From the NCBI RefSeq assembly GCF_007954355.1, contig NZ_VOLR01000028.1:1-49430 (forward strand): 49,430 bases of DNA, read 5' to 3'. The translations under genes were made by a program, and so were the position numbers. The notes beneath the pieces were generated by a model. That model did not search any database, was not told the origin of the DNA, and saw nothing but the letters and a program-made list of their open reading frames with translations. Of the stretch, positions 11,482-20,031 are shown in pieces. The stretch is from Colwellia hornerae. Its GTDB lineage: Bacteria; Pseudomonadota; Gammaproteobacteria; Enterobacterales; Alteromonadaceae. How positions within the stretch are numbered: the stretch's first letter is position 1; each line of letters opens with the position of its first letter.

Positions 11482-13371
11482 TTAGGCAGTTTTACGTAAT
11501 AAACCATGCTTTTTAAGATAAACCAATAATAACGATATCGCTGCTGGTGTAATACCTGATATCCGTGATGCTTTGCCGATTGTTTCAGGTCGAGAATCAC
11601 TTAGTTTTGCCACAACTTCATTTGATAAACCTGATATTTGGGTAAAATCAAAATCCAGTGGGATCAAGGTATTTTCGTGACGTTTCTTTTTTGATATTTC
11701 ATCAAGTTGTCTGTCAATATAACCCGCATATTTAATTTGAATTTCAACTTGTTCTGCTGCCTGTTTATTGGTGATTGCAGGTCCCAAGCCCTCTATCTTC
11801 ATTAAATCATCGTAACGAACCTCTGGACGTCTGATCAGATCTTCTAAACTATTTTCTCGACTGATATCAGCTTTAAGTAGCTCATTGATTTGTTCTACGC
11901 CTTGGTGATCTTTTTGGATCCAGGTTGTTTTTAAGCGTTGACGTTCTAGTTCAACCATTTCTATTTTTTGATTAAAGGCTTTCCAACGAGCTTCATCAAC
12001 TAAGCCCAGTTTATGTCCTTTTTCTGTTAAACGAATATCGGCATTATCTTCGCGTAATAGTAAACGGTATTCTGCACGAGAGGTAAACATCCGGTAAGGT
12101 TCTTTAGTCCCTAACGTCGCTAAGTCGTCAACCAATACGCCCATGTAAGCTTCATCGCGGCCTAAGATAAGTTCTTCTTTGCCTTGTACTCGAGCTGCAG
12201 CATTGGTGGCCGCTAATAGCCCCTGAGCTCCAGCTTCTTCATAACCGGTCGTGCCGTTTATTTGTCCAGCAAAATATAAGTTTTCAACGAATTTGCTTTC
12301 AAGGGTTTGTTTTAAATCGCGAGGATCAAAGTAATCATATTCAATAGCGTAACCCGGTCGAGTGATATGAGCATCTTCAAAACCTTTGATCGAACGTACT
12401 AAAGCCATTTGAACATCAAAAGGTAAACTTGTTGATATGCCGTTAGGATATATTTCATGGGTTGTTAAGCCTTCAGGTTCAACAAATATTTGATGGGAAT
12501 CTTTATCAGCAAAACGGGTTATTTTATCTTCTATTGAAGGACAATATCTTGGTCCAACTCCTTCAATAACGCCAGTGTACATAGGTGATCTATCGAGACC
12601 ATTTCTAATAATATCATGGGTGTTACTGTTGGTATGGGTAATGTAACAAGGCACTTGTGCTGGATGATCGTCTCTCGATCCCATAAATGAAAACACTGGC
12701 CGAGGATCATCACCTGGTTGTTGTTCCATCTTAGAAAAATCTAAGCTTCTCGCATCTAAACGCGGTGGCGTACCTGTTTTTAAACGATCCATACGAAATG
12801 GCATATCACGTAGGTTCTTGGCTAAATTTTCACTCGATGGATCACCTGCTCGGCCACCTTGGTAATTATTTAAACCGATATGTATTTGCCCTGCTAAAAA
12901 AGTTCCAACGGTTAAAACCACTGATTTCGCTTTAAATTTCAACCCCATTTGGGTAGAAACACCAACAATTTTATTATTTTCTAGAATAAGATCATCACAA
13001 GGTTGTTGAAAAATTGTCAGGTTTTCTTGATTTTCTAAAAAATTTCTAACATACGATCGATATAAAATACGATCAGCCTGTGCTCGTGTTGCTCGCACAG
13101 CAGGGCCTTTACTGGCATTTAATGTTCTAAATTGGATTGCTGCATGGTCTGTGGCTGTTGCCATTAATCCGCCCAAGGCATCAATTTCTTTGACCAGATG
13201 CCCTTTGCCGATTCCGCCAATGGCTGGATTACATGACATTTGACCTAAGGTGTCGATGTTATGCGTTAACAATAAAGTTTTACAACCCATACGTGCCGCT
13301 GCAAGACATGCTTCAGTTCCGGCATGACCACCACCCACTACGATTACGTCATAAGATTCTTGATACCACAT
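11482..13371 (-). CDS. mnmG: tRNA uridine-5-carboxymethylaminomethyl modification enzyme MnmG (GidA)
   Basis: MnmG is an FAD- and NADH-dependent partner of MnmE that installs the cmnm5 group at U34 of certain tRNAs. At 629 aa it is the same size as in E. coli. The FAD-binding fingerprint [11 protein letters not shown] lies at residues 11-21, [15 protein letters not shown] at about 46-60, and the C-terminal helical MnmE-binding domain ends [16 protein letters not shown]. It is the left flank of oriC, and transcription runs away from the origin. The AT-rich 70 bp upstream has no clear promoter that I can defend. Confidence 0.99.
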   Translation of the reverse strand: MWYQESYDVIVVGGGHAGTEACLAAARMGCKTLLLTHNIDTLGQMSCNPAIGGIGKGHLVKEIDALGGLMATATDHAAIQFRTLNASKGPAVRATRAQADRILYRSYVRNFLENQENLTIFQQPCDDLILENNKIVGVSTQMGLKFKAKSVVLTVGTFLAGQIHIGLNNYQGGRAGDPSSENLAKNLRDMPFRMDRLKTGTPPRLDARSLDFSKMEQQPGDDPRPVFSFMGSRDDHPAQVPCYITHTNSNTHDIIRNGLDRSPMYTGVIEGVGPRYCPSIEDKITRFADKDSHQIFVEPEGLTTHEIYPNGISTSLPFDVQMALVRSIKGFEDAHITRPGYAIEYDYFDPRDLKQTLESKFVENLYFAGQINGTTGYEEAGAQGLLAATNAAARVQGKEELILGRDEAYMGVLVDDLATLGTKEPYRMFTSRAEYRLLLREDNADIRLTEKGHKLGLVDEARWKAFNQKIEMVELERQRLKTTWIQKDHQGVEQINELLKADISRENSLEDLIRRPEVRYDDLMKIEGLGPAITNKQAAEQVEIQIKYAGYIDRQLDEISKKKRHENTLIPLDFDFTQISGLSNEVVAKLSDSRPETIGKASRISGITPAAISLLLVYLKKHGLLRKTA

Positions 13372-13536
13372 AAATTTTGACCTTGGTTGAACGTTAAAAA
13401 TATTTTAATGAATAATTTGCTATTCAAAAATTAGGGAACGTATTTTAGCGCTTTTTTTCGATGAGGGGAATGATCAAATGACTAAAAAGATCTGAGTGTG
13501 ATCCTTCTTATAATATATAAGATCTTTAAAGAGATC

Positions 13537-13551
13537 TTATTACTATTACTT
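13537..13551 (-). other. Candidate DnaA-trio element in the unwinding region
   Basis: On the minus strand this reads AAG-TAA-TAG-TAA-TAA, five consecutive triplets with a central A. It lies downstream of the R1-position DnaA box in the orientation described for DnaA-trios that load DnaA on single-stranded DNA. The assignment is inferred from pattern alone. Confidence 0.4.
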
Positions 13552-13569
13552 ATTAGTAAAGCCATTTTC

Positions 13570-13578
13570 TGTTGATAA
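13570..13578 (-). promoter_or_regulatory. DnaA box at the R1 position (one mismatch)
   Basis: TGTTGATAA here reads TTATCAACA on the minus strand, one base away from the consensus TTATCCACA. It occupies the place of E. coli R1, 13 bp from the conserved CTTATTAG. Confidence 0.6.
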
Positions 13579-13675
13579 GTCCTTTTTCTTTATATATAAC
13601 AGTTTATTAGTATGATCATAACACTGTGATCATACTTTGATCAAAGGGCTTTAAACCTATGATCAAAATGGCTAG

Positions 13676-13684
13676 TTATCCACA
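13676..13684 (+). promoter_or_regulatory. DnaA box, perfect (R2 position)
   Basis: TTATCCACA, a perfect consensus box. It starts 106 bp after the R1-position box, the same spacing I recall for R1-R2 in E. coli, where R2 is the slightly weaker TTATACACA. Confidence 0.85.
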
Positions 13685-13748
13685 AGCCAAATAAATTATA
13701 ATTCTATACACTGAATAATAATAAGAAATTAATAGCTTTTACCCAGAC

Positions 13749-13757
13749 TTATCCACA
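13749..13757 (+). promoter_or_regulatory. DnaA box, perfect (R4 position)
   Basis: TTATCCACA, a perfect consensus box 73 bp after the R2-position box. It corresponds to the high-affinity R4 at the right edge of E. coli oriC. Confidence 0.85.
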
Positions 13758-13781
13758 GACGGTTGTTGTAGGGGACAGTTT

Positions 13782-13790
13782 TGTTGATAA
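13782..13790 (-). promoter_or_regulatory. Additional DnaA box next to mioC (one mismatch)
   Basis: TGTTGATAA again reads TTATCAACA on the minus strand. It is identical to the R1-position box and lies 24 bp beyond R4, just before the mioC stop codon. Confidence 0.5.
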
Positions 13791-13806
13791 CTTATGAGTA
13801 AGATCT

Positions 13807-14250
13807 TTATAAAAGATCTTTATTATCTGTTAGCCAACGCTGAGCGAGATCCTCTGGATCTATTTCTTCACTCATATCTAAGGTTTTGATCACAACTATT
13901 TCATGACAACCTCTTGATAACAATAGTTTTTGTAATTCTTTAGCTGCTTTACAAAAGGTATCGTAATTTGAATCACCCAAGCCTATGATCATAAATTTAA
14001 CTGGGGATAGATCTATTGTGCTATTCGTAAGATCTTTGACAAATTTTTGAATGTTGTCAGGAAAGTCTCCAGCACCATGAGTTGATGTACAAATTAGCCA
14101 AGTTTGATTATCGGTTATTATTTGTTCAAATTTAGGCTGTAAATGTAGAGTTGTTTGGTGATTTAGTGCCAATAAAGTCTCTTCACAGGCCTCAGCAACA
14201 TACTCAGATCCTCCTAACATGCTGCCAACAATGATTTGAAATGAGCTCAT
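13807..14250 (-). CDS. mioC: Flavodoxin-like protein MioC
   Basis: MioC is a small FMN-binding flavodoxin-type protein; in E. coli it has been linked to biotin synthase electron transfer. At 147 aa it has the same length as E. coli MioC. The N-terminal FMN phosphate loop is VGSMLGGSEYVAE (about residues 8-20), and the second and third FMN loops are STHGAGDFPDN (57-67) and GLGDSNYDTFC. A ribosome binding site AAGGAA precedes the ATG. It is the right flank of oriC and is transcribed into the origin. It follows mnmE by 39 bp, so mnmE-mioC readthrough would cross oriC. Its 3' end carries two more GATC sites (13802, 13815). Confidence 0.93.
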   Translation of the reverse strand: MSSFQIIVGSMLGGSEYVAEACEETLLALNHQTTLHLQPKFEQIITDNQTWLICTSTHGAGDFPDNIQKFVKDLTNSTIDLSPVKFMIIGLGDSNYDTFCKAAKELQKLLLSRGCHEIVVIKTLDMSEEIDPEDLAQRWLTDNKDLL

Positions 14251-14289
14251 TTTGTTCCTTTATCTTTAAATTTTAAGCAATATTTAGCG

Positions 14290-15666
14290 TTATTTACCGA
14301 TACAAAAAGACGAAAATATTTCAGTTAACAAGTCGTCATTGGTAAATTCACCGGTTATTTTATTGAGTTCTATCTGACATAAACGTAATTCTTCAGCCAG
14401 AATTTCTCCTGCAACATAAGATTCAAGCTGGTCTAAACCGATAATTAAATGATGATGAGCTTGCTCTAATGCCGCCAAATGACGTCTTCTTGCCATAAAT
14501 CCGCCTTCAGTACTCCCTTGATAACCCATAATAGTCTTCAAATGGTCTTTGAGCTCTGCTATGCCATCGCCACTTTTTGCTGATAATGTTACCGTAGGAA
14601 TATTGTTAGCGACTGAAAAACCGGTACTAATACCGTTAATATCTGCCTTATTTTTAATAATACTTAAGCCAATATTTTTTGGCAGTTTAGCAAAGAATTC
14701 TGGCCATAACTTCTCAGGATCTTCGTTATTATCATCACAAGCATCGACCATAAGCAGCACTCTGTCTGCTTGTTTTATTTCTTGCCAAGCGCGTTCAATA
14801 CCTATTTGCTCTACTTGGTCGTTACTTTCACGTAAACCTGCCGTATCAATAATATGTAGTGGCATACCATCGATGTGTATCTGCTCTGTAAGCACGTCAC
14901 GCGTTGTTCCAGCAATATCTGTGACAATTGCCGCTTCTCGTCCGCTTAAAGCATTTAATAAGCTTGATTTACCGGCATTAGGGCGTCCTGCGATAACAAC
15001 ACGCATTCCTTCTCGAATAATGCTGCCCTGATGTGCTTGGCTTTGGACCTTCTCTACTTGAGTAATAATTTTTTTCAAATCGCCAACAACTTTTGCATCG
15101 GCAAGAAAATCGATTTCTTCTTCTGGAAAATCAATAGCCGCTTCGACATACATTCTTAGATGAATAGTGCTGTCGACTAGTTGATTAACCAATTTAGAAA
15201 AATCACCTTGTAACGAATGTAACGCACATCGAGCTGCTTGTTCGGAGCTCGAGTTTATTAAATCAGCAATGGCTTCAGCTTGTGTTAAATCTAGTTTGTC
15301 ATTGATAAATGCTTGCTCACTAAATTCACCGGGTTTTGCCATCCGTACTTTAGGAAGTGCTAAGATTTCTTTTAATAGCATATCTAAAATTACCGGTCCG
15401 CCATGTCCTTGTAGTTCGAGTACATCTTCTCCAGTAAAGGAGTGTGGCGCTTTAAAATATAAGGCAATACCTTGATCTAATGCTTGCTGGTTTGCATCGT
15501 TAAAGGGTAAATATTCGGCTTTTCTAATTTCAGGTATCTTGCCTAAAATAGCTTGCGCAACACTTTTAACTTCTGGCCCAGATATTCTGATAATACCAAC
15601 GCCACCACGACCAGGTGCTGTGGCTTGTGCGGCAATGGTTTCTTTTTGATATAAAACTTCGGTCAT
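14290..15666 (-). CDS. mnmE: tRNA modification GTPase MnmE (TrmE)
   Basis: MnmE is the GTPase partner of MnmG in tRNA wobble-uridine modification. I choose the start [20 protein letters not shown] at 15666 (458 aa). An ATG 13 codons upstream lies beyond the likely transcription start and lacks a ribosome binding site, whereas AGGA precedes 15666. Domains are the N-terminal folate-binding domain (1-120) and a helical domain interrupted by the G domain. G1 is GRPNAGKS (227-234), followed by GTTRD, DTAGL and NKAD. The C-terminal FCIGK supplies the catalytic-site cysteine (about 455). It is separated from yidC by a terminator and has its own promoter. Confidence 0.97.
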   Translation of the reverse strand: MTEVLYQKETIAAQATAPGRGGVGIIRISGPEVKSVAQAILGKIPEIRKAEYLPFNDANQQALDQGIALYFKAPHSFTGEDVLELQGHGGPVILDMLLKEILALPKVRMAKPGEFSEQAFINDKLDLTQAEAIADLINSSSEQAARCALHSLQGDFSKLVNQLVDSTIHLRMYVEAAIDFPEEEIDFLADAKVVGDLKKIITQVEKVQSQAHQGSIIREGMRVVIAGRPNAGKSSLLNALSGREAAIVTDIAGTTRDVLTEQIHIDGMPLHIIDTAGLRESNDQVEQIGIERAWQEIKQADRVLLMVDACDDNNEDPEKLWPEFFAKLPKNIGLSIIKNKADINGISTGFSVANNIPTVTLSAKSGDGIAELKDHLKTIMGYQGSTEGGFMARRRHLAALEQAHHHLIIGLDQLESYVAGEILAEELRLCQIELNKITGEFTNDDLLTEIFSSFCIGK

Positions 15667-15694
15667 AATAATTATCCTAGATAGTAGCTTGGCC

Positions 15695-15700
15695 ATTATA
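15695..15700 (-). promoter_or_regulatory. Candidate -10 box of the mnmE promoter
   Basis: A perfect TATAAT on the minus strand lies 29 bp before the mnmE start codon and just after the yidC terminator. The -35 region is T-rich and far from TTGACA, so the call rests on the -10 and the position. Confidence 0.45.
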
Positions 15701-15715
15701 AACATTTTTTACTGG

Positions 15716-15747
15716 AAATAAAAAAGGCGACCATATAGGTCGCCTTT
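15716..15747 (-). terminator. Terminator after yidC
   Basis: A 10-bp perfect stem AAAGGCGACC (15723-15732) / GGTCGCCTTT (15738-15747) with loop ATATA is followed by a T-rich tail on the minus strand. Confidence 0.88.
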
Positions 15748-15768
15748 AACAATTTTACGCTTTAGAAA

Positions 15769-17403
15769 TTAATCTTTAGCTTTAGCTAATTTTGCTTTTT
15801 CAATACCACTGAAAATAATCTTCATTTGTGCTATTGAAATCATATTACTGACAAACCAGTAAAGTACTAAACCTGATGGGAACCAAGCCATGAATACAGA
15901 GAATGCTACTGGCATATACTGCATAATTTTCTGTTGCATCGGATCTTGTATTGTCATCGGTTGCATTTTTTGCATGACGAACATACTTACGCCCATAAAT
16001 ACCGGTAAAATAAAGTAAGGATCCATTGTAGATAGATCTTCTATCCAGAAAAAGAATGGTGCGTGACGTAATTCAACACTTTCTAAAAATACCCAATACA
16101 ATGCCAAGAATATTGGCATTTGAATGATCATAGGTAAACAACCACCTGCTGGGTTAACTTTTTCTTTCTTGTACATTTCCATGGTAGCTTGTGACATCTT
16201 TTGACGGTCATCACCAAAGCGCTCTTTTAACTGTGCCATCTTAGGAGCCAGTTCACGCATTTTAGCCATTGAGGTGTATTGTGCTTTCGTTAGCGGATAC
16301 ATTGCCCCTTTAACCACTAAGGTAATAACAATAATTGCAATACCCCAGTTACTGACTAATGACTGTATTTGTAACAATAACCAAAATAATGGTTTACTGA
16401 TCATCCATAAAAAACCGTAGTCTATCGTTAAGCCTAAGTGAGGTGCTATATCGTCAAGTACGTATTGATCTTTTGGTCCAACATAAAATATTGCTGATGT
16501 AATTGATTGGCTGTTTGGCTCGATCATTATTGCTGGTGATTTAAAACCAATAACGGCTTCACTATTTGATGAGTAGCTAGTATATATTTGGTTGTCTGCT
16601 GTCTTGCTTGGTACCCAGGCAGAAACAAAATAATGTTCTAACATTGCAATCCAGCCGCCAGCCGTTGTTACTTTTAATTTAGTTTCTTTAATATCATCAA
16701 AATCATATTTTTCATAACGCTCTTCGGTGGTCGAATACGCAGCACCACGATATGTAGGCATCAATGAACTGCCACTTTCTACTACCGTTGATTGTTTTAA
16801 TTGTGCATACATTTGCACACTAGCCGTTGTTGTTGACGTATTATTAATTATGTATTCAACATTAACGCTATAGCTAGATTTAGTAAAAGTAAAACGTTTA
16901 ATGACATCTAAGCCATTGGTGGTATATTTTAAATCTACTACTAATGGATTTTCGCCCTCTAATTGGTAGTTTTTGCTGCTAGTTTGGTAAATAGGACGTC
17001 CAGATACTTTATCTATCCCTTGTGCGCCTATCAAACCACTTTGCGCGATGTATTTGCGGCTACCGTTTTGCATCACGGTATAAGGAATATCGTTTCCTTG
17101 TTCGGTATTAAATTTGACTAATTTGGCATCAATGATATCACCACCACTAGTGGCGATTTTTACTACTAGCACGTCAGTATTAATAGTAATCACTTGTTCT
17201 TTTGCTTTTGCCGGAGCTGACATTGGCATTGCCGAGCTTGATGACTCAGGAACAAAGTCGTCATTGCCTGTAGCAATTTGATCTGATGTTTGAGTTATTG
17301 TTGTTTGTGCTGCTACGGGTGCATTATCTTTTTGGTATTCAGTGAATAGCAAATAAGTAACAACCATAAGGGCAATAAAAAGAAAACTGCGTTGAGATTC
17401 CAT
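15769..17403 (-). CDS. yidC: Inner-membrane protein insertase YidC
   Basis: YidC inserts and folds membrane proteins alone or with SecYEG; subunits a and c of ATP synthase are known E. coli clients. It is 544 aa. The first membrane helix is at about residues 6-20 (SFLFIALMVVTYLLF). A large periplasmic beta-supersandwich domain (about 55-340) follows, then the conserved five-helix core including PLFWLLLQIQSLVSNWGIAI and the helical hairpin with MAKMRELAPKMAQLKERF. The C terminus is basic (KIIFSGIEKAKLAKAKD). It lies 6 bp after yidD in the conserved rpmH-rnpA-yidD-yidC operon. Confidence 0.98.
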   Translation of the reverse strand: MESQRSFLFIALMVVTYLLFTEYQKDNAPVAAQTTITQTSDQIATGNDDFVPESSSSAMPMSAPAKAKEQVITINTDVLVVKIATSGGDIIDAKLVKFNTEQGNDIPYTVMQNGSRKYIAQSGLIGAQGIDKVSGRPIYQTSSKNYQLEGENPLVVDLKYTTNGLDVIKRFTFTKSSYSVNVEYIINNTSTTTASVQMYAQLKQSTVVESGSSLMPTYRGAAYSTTEERYEKYDFDDIKETKLKVTTAGGWIAMLEHYFVSAWVPSKTADNQIYTSYSSNSEAVIGFKSPAIMIEPNSQSITSAIFYVGPKDQYVLDDIAPHLGLTIDYGFLWMISKPLFWLLLQIQSLVSNWGIAIIVITLVVKGAMYPLTKAQYTSMAKMRELAPKMAQLKERFGDDRQKMSQATMEMYKKEKVNPAGGCLPMIIQMPIFLALYWVFLESVELRHAPFFFWIEDLSTMDPYFILPVFMGVSMFVMQKMQPMTIQDPMQQKIMQYMPVAFSVFMAWFPSGLVLYWFVSNMISIAQMKIIFSGIEKAKLAKAKD

Positions 17404-17409
17404 AATTTA

Positions 17410-17658
17410 TTATTTCTCTTCTTTTGATGGTGGCACGGGATCTAATCCACCCGCGTTTAATGGGTGGCATTTTAGTATACGTTTGGCTGCTAACCAACAA
17501 CCTTTTATCACACCGAAGCGATTTATTGCTTCAACAGCATAAAAAGAGCAAGTTGGATGGAATCTGCAGTTATTACCCAGTAGTGGACTAAGCCAGCGCT
17601 GGTAAGCTTTTACAATAGCTATGGCTAGCTGTTGTGCCGCTGAATTATCTTTCGCCAT
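17410..17658 (-). CDS. yidD: Membrane protein insertion efficiency factor YidD
   Basis: YidD is a small peripheral membrane protein that aids YidC-dependent insertion. The 82-aa protein has an amphipathic N-terminal helix and the family core [18 protein letters not shown] (about residues 29-46) with conserved cysteines, then [18 protein letters not shown]. Its start lies inside rnpA: the two reading frames overlap by 34 nt, an arrangement seen in many bacteria that implies translational coupling. Confidence 0.96.
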   Translation of the reverse strand: MAKDNSAAQQLAIAIVKAYQRWLSPLLGNNCRFHPTCSFYAVEAINRFGVIKGCWLAAKRILKCHPLNAGGLDPVPPSKEEK

Positions 17659-17981
17659 ATTTTTTCTAATTGTTTTCTTATTTCGGCATTTTCTAACTGA
17701 TCAGTGCCTGATTTCACCATTACAACCATATCTATGTTAGGTAAGTCATGCTGATTGAGTCGAAAGCTTTCTCTGATTTGACGTTTAATACGATTTCGCT
17801 GAACAGCTAATTTAACGCGTTTTTTAGCAATAGCTAAGCCTAAACGATTACGTTCATCAATATTTGGACTAACAAGAATGGTTATGTGGCTAGAGCCGAA
17901 ACGAAGAGGTTTAGAAAATACAGATTGAAAGTGACCGGGAGTCAACAAGCGTGACTCCCGATTAAATTCATAATTAACCAT
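17625..17981 (-). CDS. rnpA: Ribonuclease P protein component RnpA
   Basis: RnpA is the protein cofactor of RNase P, which trims tRNA 5' leaders. The 118-aa length is typical. The N terminus [19 protein letters not shown] and the RNA-binding signature [13 protein letters not shown] (about residues 61-73) are diagnostic. It starts 40 bp after rpmH and overlaps yidD by 34 nt. Confidence 0.97.
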   Translation of the reverse strand: MVNYEFNRESRLLTPGHFQSVFSKPLRFGSSHITILVSPNIDERNRLGLAIAKKRVKLAVQRNRIKRQIRESFRLNQHDLPNIDMVVMVKSGTDQLENAEIRKQLEKIWRKIIQRHNS

Positions 17982-18021
17982 GATGGTTAAAATATCTCTT
18001 AATTAAAGATTAAAGAAGAGA

Positions 18022-18156
18022 TTATGCGCTAAGGCTTTTACGGCCTTTCGCACGACGACGTGAAATTACTGCACGACCGTTTTTTGTAGCCATACGTGCA
18101 CGGAAACCGTGGTTGCGTTTACGCTTTAATACACTAGGTTGAAATGTTCTTTTCAT
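18022..18156 (-). CDS. rpmH: 50S ribosomal protein L34 RpmH
   Basis: This small basic protein of the large ribosomal subunit is 44 aa. The correct start is [19 protein letters not shown] at 18156. A longer frame to 18207 adds 17 residues that no L34 has and would begin inside the promoter leader. It is the first gene of the rpmH-rnpA-yidD-yidC operon, divergent from dnaA, with a strong promoter about 75 bp upstream. Confidence 0.97.
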   Translation of the reverse strand: MKRTFQPSVLKRKRNHGFRARMATKNGRAVISRRRAKGRKSLSA

Positions 18157-18231
18157 TACGCTCATCCGTCTGTTGTTGTTGCCCTGGCAAACAGCCGTAT
18201 TGAGCACACTGGTTCTAAAAAAAGAGGCCGA

Positions 18232-18260
18232 ATTTTATAGTTTGTAGCAGGTGTTGTCAA
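18232..18260 (-). promoter_or_regulatory. rpmH operon promoter
   Basis: On the minus strand TTGACA (18255-18260), a 17-bp spacer and TAAAAT (18232-18237) form a near-consensus sigma70 promoter, followed by a GC-rich discriminator (TTCGGCC). Such a discriminator is typical of growth-rate and stringently controlled promoters. Confidence 0.85.
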
Positions 18261-18502
18261 TGCTTATAGTAATCTATTTTAAAAAGATCCTAATAGATCT
18301 TTAAGGTTAATTATTTATATCCACAGTTTTATAACATTTGATCAAATAATTATCATAAAAATATAAGCAATCGCCGCTAATAGCTAAATAATATGTAAAC
18401 ATTATTTTAGCAGTAAATTAGTCTAAGAATACCGTTTTAATTGCTTATGACACATTATTTTTATTTATTTTCTCTAAAAGGGCAACTATTTAAAAGTCAA
18501 TA
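18261..18502. other. AT-rich rpmH-dnaA intergenic region
   Basis: I see no gene here. It contains GATC at 18286, 18296 and 18340 and a one-mismatch DnaA box ATATCCACA at 18317-18325 (plus strand). Further GATC sites at 18607 and 18636 flank the dnaA start. The region may bind DnaA or SeqA, but it lacks the box spacing seen at 13570-13757. Confidence 0.5.
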
Positions 18503-18531
18503 TTGATGTTGTGGATAACTATGGTGATAAT
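18503..18531 (+). promoter_or_regulatory. dnaA promoter with DnaA box in the spacer
   Basis: TTGATG (18503-18508) and GATAAT (18526-18531) are separated by 17 bp. The spacer contains TGTGGATAA (18510-18518), a perfect DnaA box on the minus strand. DnaA bound there would block RNA polymerase, the expected form of autorepression. The leader to the dnaA start is about 95 nt. Confidence 0.75.
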
Positions 18532-18632
18532 AGAGACATTACAAAATACCATATTTACCGACTTTTGTTTTATTTGTCACACTCGTTAAAAGATGATTAA
18601 ACAAAAGATCGTGTAATTTCAGGAGCATTTGG

Positions 18633-19988
18633 TTGGATCATTCACTTTGGCAGCGATGCCTTTCAGTTCTACAAGAAGAATTGCCTGCACAGCAATTTAG
18701 TATGTGGATACGTCCATTACAATGTGTTGTTGCTGACAATATCATGACTTTATATGCACCTAATCGTTTTGTGCTTGACTGGGTTCGAGATAAATACGTA
18801 AGTCGCATAAATGAATTGGTCACTTTACAAGAAAGTACTAATCCTCCTTTACTCAGATTTGATGTTGGTAGTATTCCAAACCAAAGTAGCTCACAGAATA
18901 TTATTAATACTATTCCTCAGCTTGTTACTTCTAATAAAAAACGAGAAGAGCCACAAAGTAATCTACCCAAAACGACAAATGTTAGAGTCAAATACACTTT
19001 TGACAATTTCGTTGAAGGTAAGTCTAACCAGTTAGCACGTGCCGCCGCTTCTCAAGTTGCTGATAATCCTGGTTCTGCTTACAATCCTCTATTTATTTAT
19101 GGCGGAACTGGCTTAGGTAAAACTCATTTGTTACACGCTGTTGGTAATGGCATTTTACTTAACAAACCCAATGCAAAAATTGCTTACATGCATTCTGAAC
19201 GCTTCGTGCAAGACATGGTTCGGGCATTACAAAATAATGCCATGGAAAAATTTAAGCATTACTATCGTAGTGTTGATGCATTACTGATTGATGATATTCA
19301 ATTTTTTGCCGGTAAAGATCGTACTCAAGAAGAGTTTTTTCATACTTTCAATGCCTTGCTTGAAGGTAATCAACAAATTATTTTAACGAGTGATCGCTAT
19401 CCAAAAGAAGTCGATGTAGAAGATAGACTTAAATCTCGTTTCGGTTGGGGCTTAACTATAGCGATAGAACCACCAGAACTAGAAACGCGCGTCGCCATTC
19501 TTAAGCGCAAAGCACAAGAAAGCCATATTAATTTGGCAGATGAAGTTGCTTTTTTTATTGCTAAACGTTTACGTTCTAATGTTCGTGAGTTAGAAGGCGC
19601 ATTGAATCGTGTTATTGCTAATGCTAATTTTACCGGCCGACCAATTACCATTGATTTTGTTCGCGAAGCATTACGAGATTTACTTGCCTTACAAGACAAG
19701 TTAGTTACTATCGATAATATCCAGCGAACCGTTGCAGAATATTATAAAATTAAAGTAGCCGATTTACTTTCAAAACGTAGAAATAGATCTGTTGCTAGAC
19801 CTAGACAAATTGCAATGGCATTATCTAAAGAGTTAACTAATCATAGTTTACCCGAAATAGGTGATGCTTACGGTGGACGTGATCATACGACGGTCCTCCA
19901 TGCATGTCGTAAAGTTAAAGCGTTACGCGAAGAGTCGCATGACATTAAGGAAGATTATTCTAATTTAACTAGAACACTTTCGTCATAG
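18633..19988 (+). CDS. dnaA: Chromosomal replication initiator DnaA
   Basis: DnaA is an AAA+ ATPase that binds DnaA boxes and melts oriC. It is 451 aa. Domain I is at 1-85 (DnaB/DiaA contacts, [22 protein letters not shown]), followed by a short linker domain II (about 86-115). The AAA+ domain III has Walker A GGTGLGKT (157-164) and Walker B LLIDDIQ (217-223). Domain IV carries the DNA-binding signature [15 protein letters not shown] near 420. The start codon is TTG, supported by AGGAG (18621-18625) 7 nt upstream and by the conserved N terminus; E. coli uses GTG. It heads the dnaA-dnaN-recF-gyrB group. Confidence 0.98.
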   Translation: MDHSLWQRCLSVLQEELPAQQFSMWIRPLQCVVADNIMTLYAPNRFVLDWVRDKYVSRINELVTLQESTNPPLLRFDVGSIPNQSSSQNIINTIPQLVTSNKKREEPQSNLPKTTNVRVKYTFDNFVEGKSNQLARAAASQVADNPGSAYNPLFIYGGTGLGKTHLLHAVGNGILLNKPNAKIAYMHSERFVQDMVRALQNNAMEKFKHYYRSVDALLIDDIQFFAGKDRTQEEFFHTFNALLEGNQQIILTSDRYPKEVDVEDRLKSRFGWGLTIAIEPPELETRVAILKRKAQESHINLADEVAFFIAKRLRSNVRELEGALNRVIANANFTGRPITIDFVREALRDLLALQDKLVTIDNIQRTVAEYYKIKVADLLSKRRNRSVARPRQIAMALSKELTNHSLPEIGDAYGGRDHTTVLHACRKVKALREESHDIKEDYSNLTRTLSS

Positions 19989-20031
19989 CTTTCGTTATAA
20001 TAATAAGTACATAAAAAAGATAGGTAGATAA

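Larger units (their letters stand above)
13472..13790. other. oriC: Chromosomal replication origin oriC
   Basis: The mnmG-mioC gap (13372-13806) holds the hallmarks of a gammaproteobacterial oriC. There are nine GATC sites between 13472 and 13664, against fewer than one expected by chance. The AT-rich left half contains 13-mer-like stretches starting with GATC, and the right half contains DnaA boxes. The segment CTTATTAG is followed 13 bp later by an R1-position box (13570-13578). Further boxes start 106 bp (13676) and 179 bp (13749) after R1. From memory of the E. coli origin these spacings match R1, R2 and R4 to within about 1 bp. The flanking genes mnmG and mioC are the same as in E. coli. 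Confidence 0.93.

Noticed and set aside
14549-15031. 160-aa plus-strand open frame inside mnmE
   Set aside because: It runs antisense through the conserved GTPase domain; its length comes from codon bias of the real gene. No start signal or family resemblance.
15667-15705. Longer N terminus for MnmE (13 extra residues)
   Set aside because: It overlaps the probable promoter, is absent from the family, and AGGA supports the start at 15666.
18157-18207. 17-residue N-terminal extension of L34
   Set aside because: L34 is highly conserved at 44-47 residues and begins MKRTFQPS.
18261-18502. rpmH-dnaA gap as the replication origin
   Set aside because: It has DnaA boxes and GATC sites but lacks the box spacing and GATC density of 13472-13790, which is also flanked by mnmG and mioC.
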